DNA of 38,793 bases from Firmicutes bacterium CAG:552 (GTDB taxonomy: Bacteria > Bacillota > Clostridia > Christensenellales > Pumilibacteraceae), in the NCBI GenBank assembly GCA_000435495.1, contig FR884033.1, positions 14,922-53,714 on the forward strand, read 5' to 3'. A program made the translations under genes and the position numbers. Positions 7,831 through 15,808 of the stretch are shown here, piece by piece (within the stretch, counting starts at the first letter, position 1; each line of letters begins with the position of its first letter). The notes beneath the pieces are model-generated. The model saw only the letters and a program-made list of their open reading frames with translations. It was not told the DNA's origin and did not search any database.

Positions 7831-8058
7831 TTATTCATCCGCTTCCAATATGTCAACGAGATATTTTTTATTTTCTTTTACGCTTGCTGCCTTAACTATA
7901 GTGCGAATAGCCTTTGCAATACGTCCTTGCTTGCCTATTACCTTACCCATATTCTCTTTTGCGACAGAAATTTTAATTGTTTCGCCTTCGCAAGTAACCT
8001 TTACGCAGTCTTTTTTATCTACGAGCGAGGTAACAAGGAAATTAACGAGTTCTACCAT
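7831..8058 (-). CDS. khpA: KH-domain RNA-binding protein KhpA (YlqC)
   Basis: A 75-residue single KH domain protein. The GxxG loop is GKQG within MGKVIGKQGRIAKAIRTIV near residues 38-55, and the start MVELVNFLVTSLVD is typical of YlqC/KhpA. In other Firmicutes KhpA pairs with KhpB (Jag) to bind RNA and affect cell elongation and division. It lies three bases after rpsP, the conserved place. The strong hairpin follows its stop codon. Confidence 0.94.
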   Translation of the reverse strand: MVELVNFLVTSLVDKKDCVKVTCEGETIKISVAKENMGKVIGKQGRIAKAIRTIVKAASVKENKKYLVDILEADE

Positions 8059-8061
8059 GTT

Positions 8062-8358
8062 TTATTCCTTCTTTTTGCCGATATGTCCGGTCTTTGCGGG
8101 AGCCTTTTTACCCTCGGGAATAACTCCTTCTTTTACTAACAATGCTTTAACGGTATCGGTAGGCAATGCGCCGTTGGCAATCCACTTAGCGATCTTTTCT
8201 TTGTCCAAAGTAACTTCGGCAGGGTTCTTAAGCGGATTGTATGTGCCGACGAGGTCAACAAACTTGCCGTCACGGGGCGAGCGAGAATCTGCTACTACGA
8301 TACGGTAAAAGGGGGACTTTTTGTCGCCCAAACGGGTTAATCTGATTTTTACTGACAT
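8062..8358 (-). CDS. rpsP: 30S ribosomal protein S16
   Basis: S16 binds 16S rRNA in the body of the 30S subunit. The protein starts SVKIRLTRLGDKKSPFYRIVVADSRSPRDG, the classic S16 N-terminus, followed by VDLVGTYNP and IAKWIANGALPTDTV. The frame begins 11 codons upstream, but the ATG at 8358 has AGGAG eight bases before it and matches family starts, giving 98 residues. The C-terminal tail is Lys-rich. It lies 54 bases after ffh, as in Bacillus. Confidence 0.97.
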   Translation of the reverse strand: MSVKIRLTRLGDKKSPFYRIVVADSRSPRDGKFVDLVGTYNPLKNPAEVTLDKEKIAKWIANGALPTDTVKALLVKEGVIPEGKKAPAKTGHIGKKKE

Positions 8359-8412
8359 AATTTTTCTCCTTATCTTAATGTGATAACACAATAATAACTA
8401 TTTTAGTTGGCG

Positions 8413-9723
8413 TTAAAACGGGAACCTTTTCCCCTTTTTGCCCTTAAGCTGCTTTAACATTTCTTTTGATTGATTAAAACTGTTTAGCAACTGATTTACG
8501 TCGGGTATGGAAGTGCCGCTACCTTCCGCAATTCTTTTGCGTCGAGACGCTTTTATTACTTCCGGATGCTCTCTTTCGTACATAGTCATTGACTGAATAA
8601 TGGCCTTATACCTGCGCATTTTCGATTCATCTACCTCTGCACCCTTGAGCTTTCCTGCGCCGGGAATCATCCCAAGCAAGTCGCCCAAGTTACCCATTCT
8701 TCCTATAGCATCCATCTGACTTAGAAAGTCGTCGAGAGTAAAGCGATTTTCCCTCAGCCGTGCTTCCATCTTCTCCATTTCTTGTTGAGTAACCGCACTC
8801 TGAGCCTTATCTATAAGTGTAAGGACATCGCCCATACCCAATATTCTCGATGCCATGCGATCGGGGAAAAATTGTTCCAAATCGGTCATCTTTTCGCCCA
8901 CGCCGCACAGCTTAATCGGCTTGCCGGTAACCGCCTTTATCGAAAGAGCAGCTCCACCTCTCGTATCGCCGTCGAGCTTCGTCAATATGACGCCGGTAAT
9001 AGCGAGTTTTTCGTCAAACGACTTAGCTACCGTAACCGCATCTTGTCCGGTCATAGAATCGACCACCAAGAGAATCTCATTAGGTGAAACTTCTTTCTTT
9101 ATATCGATCAGCTCGTCCATGAGCTCTTTGTCGATATGCAATCTTCCTGCCGTATCGATTATTACGGTGTCGTAACCATTACGTTCCGCTTCTTTTATTG
9201 CCATGGCGGCAGTTTTTCGTGGATTTTGCGTCCCTTGCTCGAACACTGGCACGGAAACCGAATTACCGACAACTTTCAACTGATTTATTGCTGCGGGTCG
9301 ATAGATGTCACAGGCAACAAGCAAAGGATTCTTCCCCTGCTTTTTCAGCATTAGAGCAAGTTTTCCGCACATCGTGGTTTTTCCTGCGCCCTGAAGTCCG
9401 CACATCATAAACACCGTCGGCGGTTTTGAAGCTACTTCGAGTTTGCTGGCTGTGCTACCCATAAGAGCCGTCAATTCGTCGTTTACTATTTTAACTACTT
9501 GCTGTCCCGGCGTAAGACTTTGAATAATGTCTTCGCCTATAGCTTTTTCGGTAACTTTTGCGATAAAATCTTTTACGACAAGCAGGTTTACGTCCGCCTC
9601 CAAAAGAGCAATACGAATTTCTCGCATAGCCTGTTTGATTTCCAGCTCGGTAAGTTTACCCCGACTTTTCATTTTGGAAAATATATGATTTAATCTATCG
9701 CTAAGTCCGCTAAAAAGTCCCAT
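8413..9723 (-). CDS. ffh: signal recognition particle GTPase Ffh
   Basis: Ffh with 4.5S/scRNA recognises signal sequences on translating ribosomes and docks with FtsY at the membrane. The 436 residues hold the N domain, a G domain with P-loop GLQGAGKTT at 109-117, IDTAGRLHID, and TKLDGDTRGGAAL, then a Met-containing M domain from about residue 325 with GMIPGAGKLKG and RRKRIAEGSGTS. The start overlaps the ylxM stop (TAATG) with a GGAG before it. The order ylxM-ffh-rpsP is conserved. No SRP RNA gene is visible in the window. Confidence 0.97.
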   Translation of the reverse strand: MGLFSGLSDRLNHIFSKMKSRGKLTELEIKQAMREIRIALLEADVNLLVVKDFIAKVTEKAIGEDIIQSLTPGQQVVKIVNDELTALMGSTASKLEVASKPPTVFMMCGLQGAGKTTMCGKLALMLKKQGKNPLLVACDIYRPAAINQLKVVGNSVSVPVFEQGTQNPRKTAAMAIKEAERNGYDTVIIDTAGRLHIDKELMDELIDIKKEVSPNEILLVVDSMTGQDAVTVAKSFDEKLAITGVILTKLDGDTRGGAALSIKAVTGKPIKLCGVGEKMTDLEQFFPDRMASRILGMGDVLTLIDKAQSAVTQQEMEKMEARLRENRFTLDDFLSQMDAIGRMGNLGDLLGMIPGAGKLKGAEVDESKMRRYKAIIQSMTMYEREHPEVIKASRRKRIAEGSGTSIPDVNQLLNSFNQSKEMLKQLKGKKGKRFPF

Positions 9724-10031
9724 TACTGCTCCAAAAAATTAAGAATTGTTCTCGCAAAATCTTTTGCTTCGTCCAAAGTCGCACATTCTTCCATTCGCTT
9801 GACCATCGAATAAATCTCATGCAAATGAAGTTTGTTTTCGTAGTCGTTAAGCGATGCGGTGGCCTTGTTAACAGCATCAAAAGCTGCTTGACGCGATATT
9901 TCACAATTTTGAGCGATTTCGGCAATCGAAAGGTCGTAGTCATAATATGCGGTGACCATCTCCCGTTGCTTTGCGGTAAGCAAAGAACCGTACACATCGC
10001 ATAGTTCGGACACGGAAAGATTCTTAGACAT
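9723..10031 (-). CDS. ylxM: YlxM helix-turn-helix protein, SRP-associated
   Basis: YlxM is a small helix-turn-helix protein encoded before ffh in most Firmicutes and linked to SRP function. Here LSVSELCDVYGSLLTAKQREM and YYDYDLSIAEIAQNCEISRQAAFDAV match the family, the latter being the DNA-binding-like helix pair. The frame extends 13 codons upstream, but the ATG at 10031 follows GGGAGG with suitable spacing, giving 102 residues. As first gene of the superoperon it follows the promoter at 10086-10115 and a leader hairpin. Confidence 0.93.
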   Translation of the reverse strand: MSKNLSVSELCDVYGSLLTAKQREMVTAYYDYDLSIAEIAQNCEISRQAAFDAVNKATASLNDYENKLHLHEIYSMVKRMEECATLDEAKDFARTILNFLEQ

Positions 10032-10054
10032 ATTGCCGTCCTCCCTAAACACAA

Positions 10055-10079
10055 GAAAGGTGAAATACATTCACCTTTC
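10055..10079 (-). promoter_or_regulatory. leader hairpin at the 5' end of the ylxM-ffh transcript
   Basis: A perfect 10-pair stem, GAAAGGTGAA and TTCACCTTTC, with a five-base loop. It begins where transcription should start, about seven bases after the -10 element, so the mRNA would open with this stem. Such 5'-terminal stems are known to stabilise bacterial mRNAs; here that role is inferred. It is not followed by a T tract and does not look like a terminator. Confidence 0.6.
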
Positions 10080-10085
10080 CCATAA

Positions 10086-10115
10086 ACTATAACACATTGA
10101 TTGCTTTTATGTCAA
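10086..10115 (-). promoter_or_regulatory. sigma-A promoter of the ylxM-ffh superoperon
   Basis: TTGACA at 10110-10115 and TATAGT at 10086-10091 on the minus strand are 18 bases apart, with an extended -10 TGT directly before TATAGT. Predicted start of transcription is near 10079. It lies 55 bases upstream of the ylxM start codon with no gene between. Confidence 0.8.
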
Positions 10116-10197
10116 GCAATTTTACTTAACATATCGAGTATTTTTATTTTGAATTTCCGACGACGGCCAATATCCCGAAGTAAACCAAAGTAAAAAA

Positions 10198-10227
10198 ATA
10201 TAACCGAAGATTACGCTTCGGTTATAT
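10198..10227 (-). terminator. intrinsic terminator of the phosphoesterase operon
   Basis: A 12-pair perfect stem (ATATAACCGAAG / CTTCGGTTATAT) with a six-base loop, followed on the minus strand by a run of seven Ts (the last one in the stem). The stop codon of the phosphoesterase lies in the loop region, so the hairpin overlaps the end of the gene. It isolates this operon from the ylxM promoter downstream. Confidence 0.88.
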
Positions 10228-10918
10228 CGACCTGAACGGGATTATTTTTGATAATGTCGCATGAAGTAAGATAATACTTAATTCCGTTTTTTAAAACAAC
10301 TGTTTCGGACCTAACGGATTTGCCGTGCAAATGTCCGTAAACAACGGCACTTACATTAAATTTGTCAAACAATTCGGTAAAACGAGAGTCATCAAACTTA
10401 CTGTTGAACGGCGGATAGTGAATCATTGCTATAATTTTATCGCCATCGACACAAAGTTTTTTTGCGCACGTCAGACTCATTTCCATACGAAGCAGTTCTC
10501 TTGCGTATATCTTTTTATCTTCCGCTTCTTCTATAGCGTTTGGTTCGGGTGTAGTCCAACCTCTCGACCCGCAAATCACAACGTTATCGAATTTAACAGC
10601 ATCGTTTTGTATAGCATACACTCCCTTCGGTAAAACCGCTCGCACCGAGCCGATTCCTTTCCACCAATAGTCATGATTACCACGTGTCAGTACTTTTTTG
10701 CCTGGCAATGCGGCTATGTATCGCAAATCGGGTATTGCCTCATCGATATTCATCGCCCAACTTATATCCCCGGCAACAAGCAAAAGATCGTCGTTATCGA
10801 TGACTTTACAATTATCGACAATTTCTTGCCAATAATTGTCCCATACCGAACCGAAAACATTCATTGGCTTCGGTTTGTCTATAGACAGATGAAAATCGCT
10901 TATTGAATACACCTTCAT
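10211..10918 (-). CDS. metallophosphoesterase, calcineurin-like
   Basis: This 235-residue protein has the ordered motifs of binuclear metal phosphoesterases: SISDFHLS at the N-terminus, LLVAGDISWAM near residue 48, TRGNHDYWW near residue 78, MIHYPPFNS near residue 165 and VYGHLHG near residue 195. The substrate cannot be inferred; the COG1768-type group is largely uncharacterised. It has no signal peptide, so it is probably cytosolic. No ribosome binding site precedes the ATG, and a TATAAT ends only six bases upstream, suggesting a leaderless mRNA from its own promoter. A strong terminator overlaps its stop codon. Confidence 0.9.
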   Translation of the reverse strand: MKVYSISDFHLSIDKPKPMNVFGSVWDNYWQEIVDNCKVIDNDDLLLVAGDISWAMNIDEAIPDLRYIAALPGKKVLTRGNHDYWWKGIGSVRAVLPKGVYAIQNDAVKFDNVVICGSRGWTTPEPNAIEEAEDKKIYARELLRMEMSLTCAKKLCVDGDKIIAMIHYPPFNSKFDDSRFTELFDKFNVSAVVYGHLHGKSVRSETVVLKNGIKYYLTSCDIIKNNPVQVDITEA

Positions 10919-10924
10919 ATGAAG

Positions 10925-10954
10925 ATTATATCATAGTACGACATTCCAAATCAA
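10925..10954 (-). promoter_or_regulatory. possible promoter giving a leaderless phosphoesterase mRNA
   Basis: TTGATT at 10949-10954 and TATAAT at 10925-10930 on the minus strand are 18 bases apart, with TGA forming an extended -10. The expected start of transcription is at or next to the A of the ATG at 10918. The -35 is weak and the gap is AT-rich, so chance resemblance is possible. Confidence 0.45.
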
Positions 10955-10960
10955 ATAAAA

Positions 10961-11554
10961 TTAAGTATTAGTCGGGAACACGGGCAAATTAAACAATCCT
11001 TCACATATTTCGTCCGAATATTCGGAGCACGGCGGATATTCGCAGTATCCGTACGACGGAACCAAAATATCTACGTTAACTATAACTCTGGTTATTTGCA
11101 CTATGCAGCACCTTATGGTTGCAGTGCTTCCGGATATCTCACCTATCGTACTTACGATATTGGTAAACGCTTCCAAAGAATATGCGCTAAGCGAATCGTT
11201 AGGCAGATCGAGAATTATATCTCTTTGCAACGTAACTGAAGTTTGTGAAACGTAGCTTGCACCCGTAGCGTCGGTATAAGTTATCGCAAGCGGCGTCGTA
11301 ACGTCCATTTGGATGCGATTGCGGTTATTACCGAGCGGAGTTATAACGGTATTGGAAATAACGGACGCCCCGTTGCTGCGAGCTTCTCCGTAAGTATACG
11401 GCGCAGTACCTTGCAAATCCGTAAGCGCTAGCGTCAGTATTCTATCTTGAAAACGAGTTATGCAACCGTCGTAAACTTTTCTGACGTTGATGCAAACTCT
11501 TTCTTTAAGGCCGCACAGCGGATTTCCGCAGATGGGGCCAGCTTTTTGTGCCAT
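10961..11554 (-). CDS. hypothetical Cys-rich protein
   Basis: I do not recognise the function. The 197-residue protein has Cys at 9, 14, 21 and 31 near the N-terminus (within GPICGNPLCGLKERVCINVRKVYDGC-like spacing), a Ser/Thr-rich middle that looks beta-stranded with no hydrophobic membrane segment, a Cys pair at 149-150, and Cys at 171, 176 and 184 near the end. The VCINVRKVYDGC stretch resembles the start of Cys-rich hypothetical proteins seen in sporulating Clostridia, some possibly spore-coat related, but this is recollection, not proof. There is no signal peptide. A perfect AGGAGGG precedes the ATG, within a terminator-like hairpin. It follows engB by 56 bases. Confidence 0.7.
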   Translation of the reverse strand: MAQKAGPICGNPLCGLKERVCINVRKVYDGCITRFQDRILTLALTDLQGTAPYTYGEARSNGASVISNTVITPLGNNRNRIQMDVTTPLAITYTDATGASYVSQTSVTLQRDIILDLPNDSLSAYSLEAFTNIVSTIGEISGSTATIRCCIVQITRVIVNVDILVPSYGYCEYPPCSEYSDEICEGLFNLPVFPTNT

Positions 11555-11590
11555 AAAAAAACCCTCCTATTACTTTCAATATATGGAGGG
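11555..11590 (-). promoter_or_regulatory. terminator-like hairpin that includes the ribosome binding site
   Basis: On the minus strand CCCTCC (11585-11590) pairs with GGAGGG (11562-11567) across a 17-base loop, and seven Ts follow directly, ending at the ATG of the downstream gene. GGAGGG is at the same time the Shine-Dalgarno sequence of that gene. Folding would both stop transcription and hide the ribosome binding site. The stem is only six G-C-rich pairs, so strength is uncertain. Confidence 0.55.
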
Positions 11591-11610
11591 AGTTTTTATT
11601 GTGTTACTGC

Positions 11611-12195
11611 CTAATTTTCGTTAAGCGCTTGCTCTATCTTGCATAAAACTTTTTCGAATCCTAATTTGGTTTGTGACGAAACGGGTATAACGTCGTCTTT
11701 GCCGATGCTAAGCTTTCTTGCGACTACGGCTACTGCCGGATAAATTTGAGATTTCGATAATTTGTCGCATTTCGTAGCGATAACAGTAAACGGCATAGCG
11801 TAATAGTACAAATAATTTAGCATTGCAACGTCTTTATCCGTCGGCTCGTGTCTAATGTCTACGAGAACCAGCGCCTGCTTAAGCGTAGCCGTGTTTTCGA
11901 AATAATGTCCCATTATAGCGTCCCACGATTCTTTTTCCGCTTTGCTTGCGAGAGCATATCCGTATCCGGGCAAATCGACAAGGTTAAACTGACCGCCGTT
12001 TATCGAAAATACGTTAATCAGTCGTGTCCTTCCCGGCGTAGACGACGTTTTAGCTAACTTGTAATTGTTGCACAAAGCATTTATAAACGAGGATTTGCCC
12101 ACGTTAGAACGCCCGACAACGCAGATTTCGTTGTTAGTCGAGCCGTTGTAACCGAGGGAATAACTTTTTACAAATTGAGCGTTTTTAATTATCAT
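11611..12195 (-). CDS. engB: ribosome biogenesis GTPase EngB (YsxC)
   Basis: EngB/YsxC is an essential GTPase needed for 50S assembly. The 194 residues show the P-loop VVGRSNVGKSSFINAL near residue 27, the G2 region TSSTPGRTRL, G3 DLPGYGYA, G4 ATKCDKL and a C-terminal G5-like VIPVSSQTKLG. The start overlaps the last codons of lon by 11 bases; lon followed by ysxC is the order in Bacillus. Length and motifs are standard. Confidence 0.96.
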   Translation of the reverse strand: MIIKNAQFVKSYSLGYNGSTNNEICVVGRSNVGKSSFINALCNNYKLAKTSSTPGRTRLINVFSINGGQFNLVDLPGYGYALASKAEKESWDAIMGHYFENTATLKQALVLVDIRHEPTDKDVAMLNYLYYYAMPFTVIATKCDKLSKSQIYPAVAVVARKLSIGKDDVIPVSSQTKLGFEKVLCKIEQALNEN

Positions 12196-14527
12196 TTTTT
12201 AATATTGCTTTTTCAAAAACTTCGTCTGCGTAATCTACGCAAATTATATTAAGTCCGTCAATAACTTCTTTGGGAAGTTGTTTAACGTCCGAGGAATTTT
12301 GTCGAGGAATTATAACCGTTTTAATTCCGGAAGTCAGCGCAGCCATAGTTTTTTCCTTAAGGCCGCCAATTGCCAAAACGTTACCTCTGAGTGTAATTTC
12401 TCCGGTCATCGCCACATCGCAATCGACTTTTTTGTCTGTAAGAGCAGACAAAAGCGCCGTTGCTATCGTTATGCCTGCGCTCGGACCGTCTTTTGGCGTT
12501 GCACCTTCGGGAAAGTGAATATGAAAATCGTGTTTGTTAAACACATTCGAATCGATACCCCACTTAGAAGCGTTTGCTCTGAGGTACGAAAGAGCGACTT
12601 TGCAAGACTCCTTCATCACGTCGCCTAAGGAACCTGTCAAAACGGTTTCGCCTTTACCTCCCGGAATAAGAGTGGCTTCTATCGAAAGTGTAGTTCCGCC
12701 CGCAGACGTCCAAGCCAGTCCGGTAGCTTTTCCTACTTCGCTGCCTTTTTCCCGTTTGGATTTATCGAACTTAGCACTACCGAGATATTTTTCAATATCG
12801 CTGCTATCAATAGTGACAGGGTAAGTAAGCTCGCCGTTTACTTCCTCGACTGCAAGTTTTCTTATAATCGAACCTATTTCTCTCTCTAAAGAGCGAACTC
12901 CGCTCTCTCTCGTATATTTACCGATAATGCTTGCGATTGCATCGTCAGTAAATGTTATGTCTTTGCCCGCCATCCCGCAAACCGAAATCTGCTTTTTTAT
13001 AAGATGTCGTTTTGCAATCTCTTCCTTTTCCGCTACAGTGTACCCGCCAAGTTCTATAATTTCCATACGGTCAAGAAGAGGCGGAGCAATAGTGTCAACG
13101 GTGTTTGCCGTCATAACAAACATAACCGAACTTAGGTCATAAGGAATTTCGATATAGTGATCGCAAAACTTATAATTTTGTGACGGATCGAGGACTTCCA
13201 GCATTGCGGAGGCAGGATCTCCTCTGAAGTCGGAAGACATTTTATCGATTTCGTCAAACAAAAATACGGGATTTATTACCCCTGCGTTTTTCATCGAAGA
13301 AATAATCCTACCGGGCAACGCACCGATATAAGTGCGGCGATGTCCCCTTATCTCCGCTTCGTCTTTTACACCACCGAGCGACATCGAAACAAATTTTTTG
13401 CCTGCCGCCCTCGCTATAGACCTAACTATAGAAGTTTTACCTACGCCCGGAGGCCCGACAAAGCACAATATTGCGCCGTTAAGATTTCCGGTAAGTTTAT
13501 GCACGGCAAGATACTCTATAATTCTGTCCTTAACTTTTTCCAGCCCGAAATGATCTTCGTCGAGAATTTCTCTCGCTTTTTTTAAATCTAAATTGTCCGA
13601 CGTTTTTTCCGTCCAAGGAACGTCCAAAAGCCACTCGATATAGGTACGAACTACTGCTGCGTCCGGAGACGATGACGGCATCTTTTCCAAGCGAGAAGCT
13701 TCCTGCTTGATTTTTTCTTCCACATACAAAGGAACTTTTTTTTGCTTTGCCTGAGCTAAATAGGTTTCTTCTGCATCTTCACCCAATTCTTTTTTTATAG
13801 CTCTTATTTGCTCTCTGAGGTAAAATTCTTTTTGTCCCTTGGCAACGCTGTCCCTAACGGAAGCGGCTATTTTCTTTTCTACGGCAATTATCTCAGCCTC
13901 TCCGGCGATGTATTTCGAAACAAACGTAAGTTGATCGGCAACCGTATGCATCTGTAAAAGATTTTGTTTGTCCGAGTCTTTGCGAAAAACAAATGCGGCA
14001 ATTGCGCTTAAAAATCTTTCCGGTTCGTATGGAGTAATTGAAGCAGCGATTTCCGAAGGTATTTTACCGTCAGATTTTTTGTAAAGCTCGTACTCGTCGA
14101 ATGCAACTCTCTTTGCCGCTTCCAACCGGATAGGATCTTCGGGGAAGGAAAAATCAACGAGTTGGACCTCAAAATATGGCGAAATCTGGCTATACGACTC
14201 TATTTCCATACGCTTGATACCCAAAACGGAAACTCGTATAGCCTCGCTCGGAAGTTTGACTATTTTAAGAATCTTTACCAGTGTTCCGACTCTGTATATA
14301 TCTTTTGGCGCCGGCTTGACGGTAGACGAATGTTTTTGACTTACGACAAAAATATCTTCGCCCGATTCACTTGCTTTTTGCAATGCAGCCAAAGACTTAT
14401 CTCTTATTATTTCAAAACTTACCGTGTCACCCGGAAAAACCACCACACCTCTCGTGGCAATCATTTTGTATGGTTTTATGGGCGTTACCATAACAGGGGT
14501 TTCTTGTACACAAATATCTTCTTGCAT
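12185..14527 (-). CDS. lon: ATP-dependent protease Lon (LonA)
   Basis: Lon degrades misfolded and regulatory proteins in the cytosol. The 780-residue protein has the LonA layout: N-terminal substrate domain (about 20-205), a helical linker, AAA+ module with Walker A GPPGVGKT at 358-365 and a sensor/Walker B FLFDEIDKM, and a C-terminal protease domain with the Ser-Lys dyad at S683 in KDGPSAG and K724 in GGLKEK. The ATG has a weak purine-rich ribosome binding site. It lies 51 bases after clpX, with a hairpin between. No CtsR or CIRCE operator is visible nearby. Confidence 0.97.
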   Translation of the reverse strand: MQEDICVQETPVMVTPIKPYKMIATRGVVVFPGDTVSFEIIRDKSLAALQKASESGEDIFVVSQKHSSTVKPAPKDIYRVGTLVKILKIVKLPSEAIRVSVLGIKRMEIESYSQISPYFEVQLVDFSFPEDPIRLEAAKRVAFDEYELYKKSDGKIPSEIAASITPYEPERFLSAIAAFVFRKDSDKQNLLQMHTVADQLTFVSKYIAGEAEIIAVEKKIAASVRDSVAKGQKEFYLREQIRAIKKELGEDAEETYLAQAKQKKVPLYVEEKIKQEASRLEKMPSSSPDAAVVRTYIEWLLDVPWTEKTSDNLDLKKAREILDEDHFGLEKVKDRIIEYLAVHKLTGNLNGAILCFVGPPGVGKTSIVRSIARAAGKKFVSMSLGGVKDEAEIRGHRRTYIGALPGRIISSMKNAGVINPVFLFDEIDKMSSDFRGDPASAMLEVLDPSQNYKFCDHYIEIPYDLSSVMFVMTANTVDTIAPPLLDRMEIIELGGYTVAEKEEIAKRHLIKKQISVCGMAGKDITFTDDAIASIIGKYTRESGVRSLEREIGSIIRKLAVEEVNGELTYPVTIDSSDIEKYLGSAKFDKSKREKGSEVGKATGLAWTSAGGTTLSIEATLIPGGKGETVLTGSLGDVMKESCKVALSYLRANASKWGIDSNVFNKHDFHIHFPEGATPKDGPSAGITIATALLSALTDKKVDCDVAMTGEITLRGNVLAIGGLKEKTMAALTSGIKTVIIPRQNSSDVKQLPKEVIDGLNIICVDYADEVFEKAILKNDN

Positions 14528-14549
14528 ATTCTTCTCTTTTGATAAACTA

Positions 14550-14573
14550 AAGCCGAAGTTTATGCTTCGGCTT
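14550..14573 (-). terminator. hairpin between clpX and lon (attenuator or processing site)
   Basis: A perfect nine-pair stem, AAGCCGAAG and CTTCGGCTT, with a six-base loop, six bases after the clpX stop codon. Only an interrupted T run (CTTTAGTTT) follows on the minus strand, so termination should be partial. It may lower lon expression relative to clpPX or mark an mRNA processing point. Confidence 0.55.
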
Positions 14574-14578
14574 AAAAA

Positions 14579-15799
14579 TTACACTGCTTTTTTGTCGTAC
14601 ACGACAAGCGGTTTTGCCGATTTTACGACGCAATCTTTGGTTATGATTATTTTGGAAATTTCTTTTTCCGACGGAGCCGAATACATAACGTCCGTCATGC
14701 AATGCTCTATTATAGATCTCAATCCGCGTGCGCCTGTCTTTAATTCGATGGCTTTGTCTGCTATTGCATCCAAACTTCCGTCTTCGAACTCCAGATCTAT
14801 GCCGTCCATACGCATAAGTCTTTGATACTGCTTAACCAATGCGTCCTTAGGCTCTTTGAGTATACGAACAAGATCTGCTTTTTCTAGCGGATTCAAACTT
14901 ACCGTTACGGGTATTCTACCTACAAATTCCGGAATCAAACCGAATTTAATCAAGTCTGTCGGCAAAATCGTTTCCGATGACATCGCCTGAGAAATCTTAA
15001 GTTGAGATCCGAATCCGAGTGACTTTATCTCGGTACGTTTTTCGATAATCTTATCGAGTCCGACAAAAGCGCCGCCGAAAATAAACAAAATATTAGTCGT
15101 ATCTATTTGGATAAACTCTTGTTGCGGATGTTTTCTTCCACCTTGCGGCGGAACATTAGCAACAGTGCTTTCTATAATTTTCAACAACGCCTGTTGCACG
15201 CCTTCGCCGGAAACGTCTCTGGTTATGGAAACGTTTTCGCTTTTACGTGCAATCTTGTCAATTTCGTCGATATAAACTATGCCCTTTTCTGCTCTTTGAA
15301 CGTCATAATCGGCGTTTTGTATAAGCTTAAGCAAAATATTTTCGACGTCTTCGCCTACATAACCTGCCTCGGTCAACGTCGTCGCATCGGCAACAGCAAA
15401 CGGAACGTTAAGAATCTTAGAAAGCGTTTGCGCCAAAAGGGTTTTGCCGCTTCCGGTAGGTCCGAGCATCAGTATATTTGTCTTTTTTAGCTCAATATCT
15501 TCGCTTCTATGCGTTATGTTGTAATTTACTCGCTTATAATGATTATACACGGCAACGGAAAGCATTTTTTTTGCTTCGTCCTGACCTACAATGTATTCGT
15601 CGAGTTTTTTCTTAATATCCATAGGGGCAAGCAAATTAAGCTCACCGTTGTCCGATGGCTTTACTTTGCTGTCAAACTCATCACTGCAAATTTTTGTGCA
15701 ATCTTCGCAAATATAAACGCCGTTAGGTCCGTGAATAAGGTCAACGAGTGATTCCGGTCTCCCGCAAAAAGAACATTTTGGTTCTTGATTATAATTCAA
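14579..15799 (-). CDS. clpX: ATP-dependent unfoldase ClpX
   Basis: ClpX is the AAA+ unfoldase that feeds substrates to ClpP. The 406 residues begin with the zinc-binding domain (Cys 9, 12, 31, 34 in CSFCG and CEDC), followed by Walker A GPTGSGKT at 113-120, Walker B GIVYIDEIDK, the ClpP-contact loop region near FIFGGAFVG, and sensor-2 GARGLRS. The start is TTG, supported by a perfect AGGAGG five bases upstream that overlaps the clpP stop codon. It lies nine bases after clpP, in the tig-clpP-clpX-lon order found in many bacteria. Confidence 0.97.
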   Translation of the reverse strand: MNYNQEPKCSFCGRPESLVDLIHGPNGVYICEDCTKICSDEFDSKVKPSDNGELNLLAPMDIKKKLDEYIVGQDEAKKMLSVAVYNHYKRVNYNITHRSEDIELKKTNILMLGPTGSGKTLLAQTLSKILNVPFAVADATTLTEAGYVGEDVENILLKLIQNADYDVQRAEKGIVYIDEIDKIARKSENVSITRDVSGEGVQQALLKIIESTVANVPPQGGRKHPQQEFIQIDTTNILFIFGGAFVGLDKIIEKRTEIKSLGFGSQLKISQAMSSETILPTDLIKFGLIPEFVGRIPVTVSLNPLEKADLVRILKEPKDALVKQYQRLMRMDGIDLEFEDGSLDAIADKAIELKTGARGLRSIIEHCMTDVMYSAPSEKEISKIIITKDCVVKSAKPLVVYDKKAV

Positions 15800-15808
15800 A
15801 TCAGCCTC

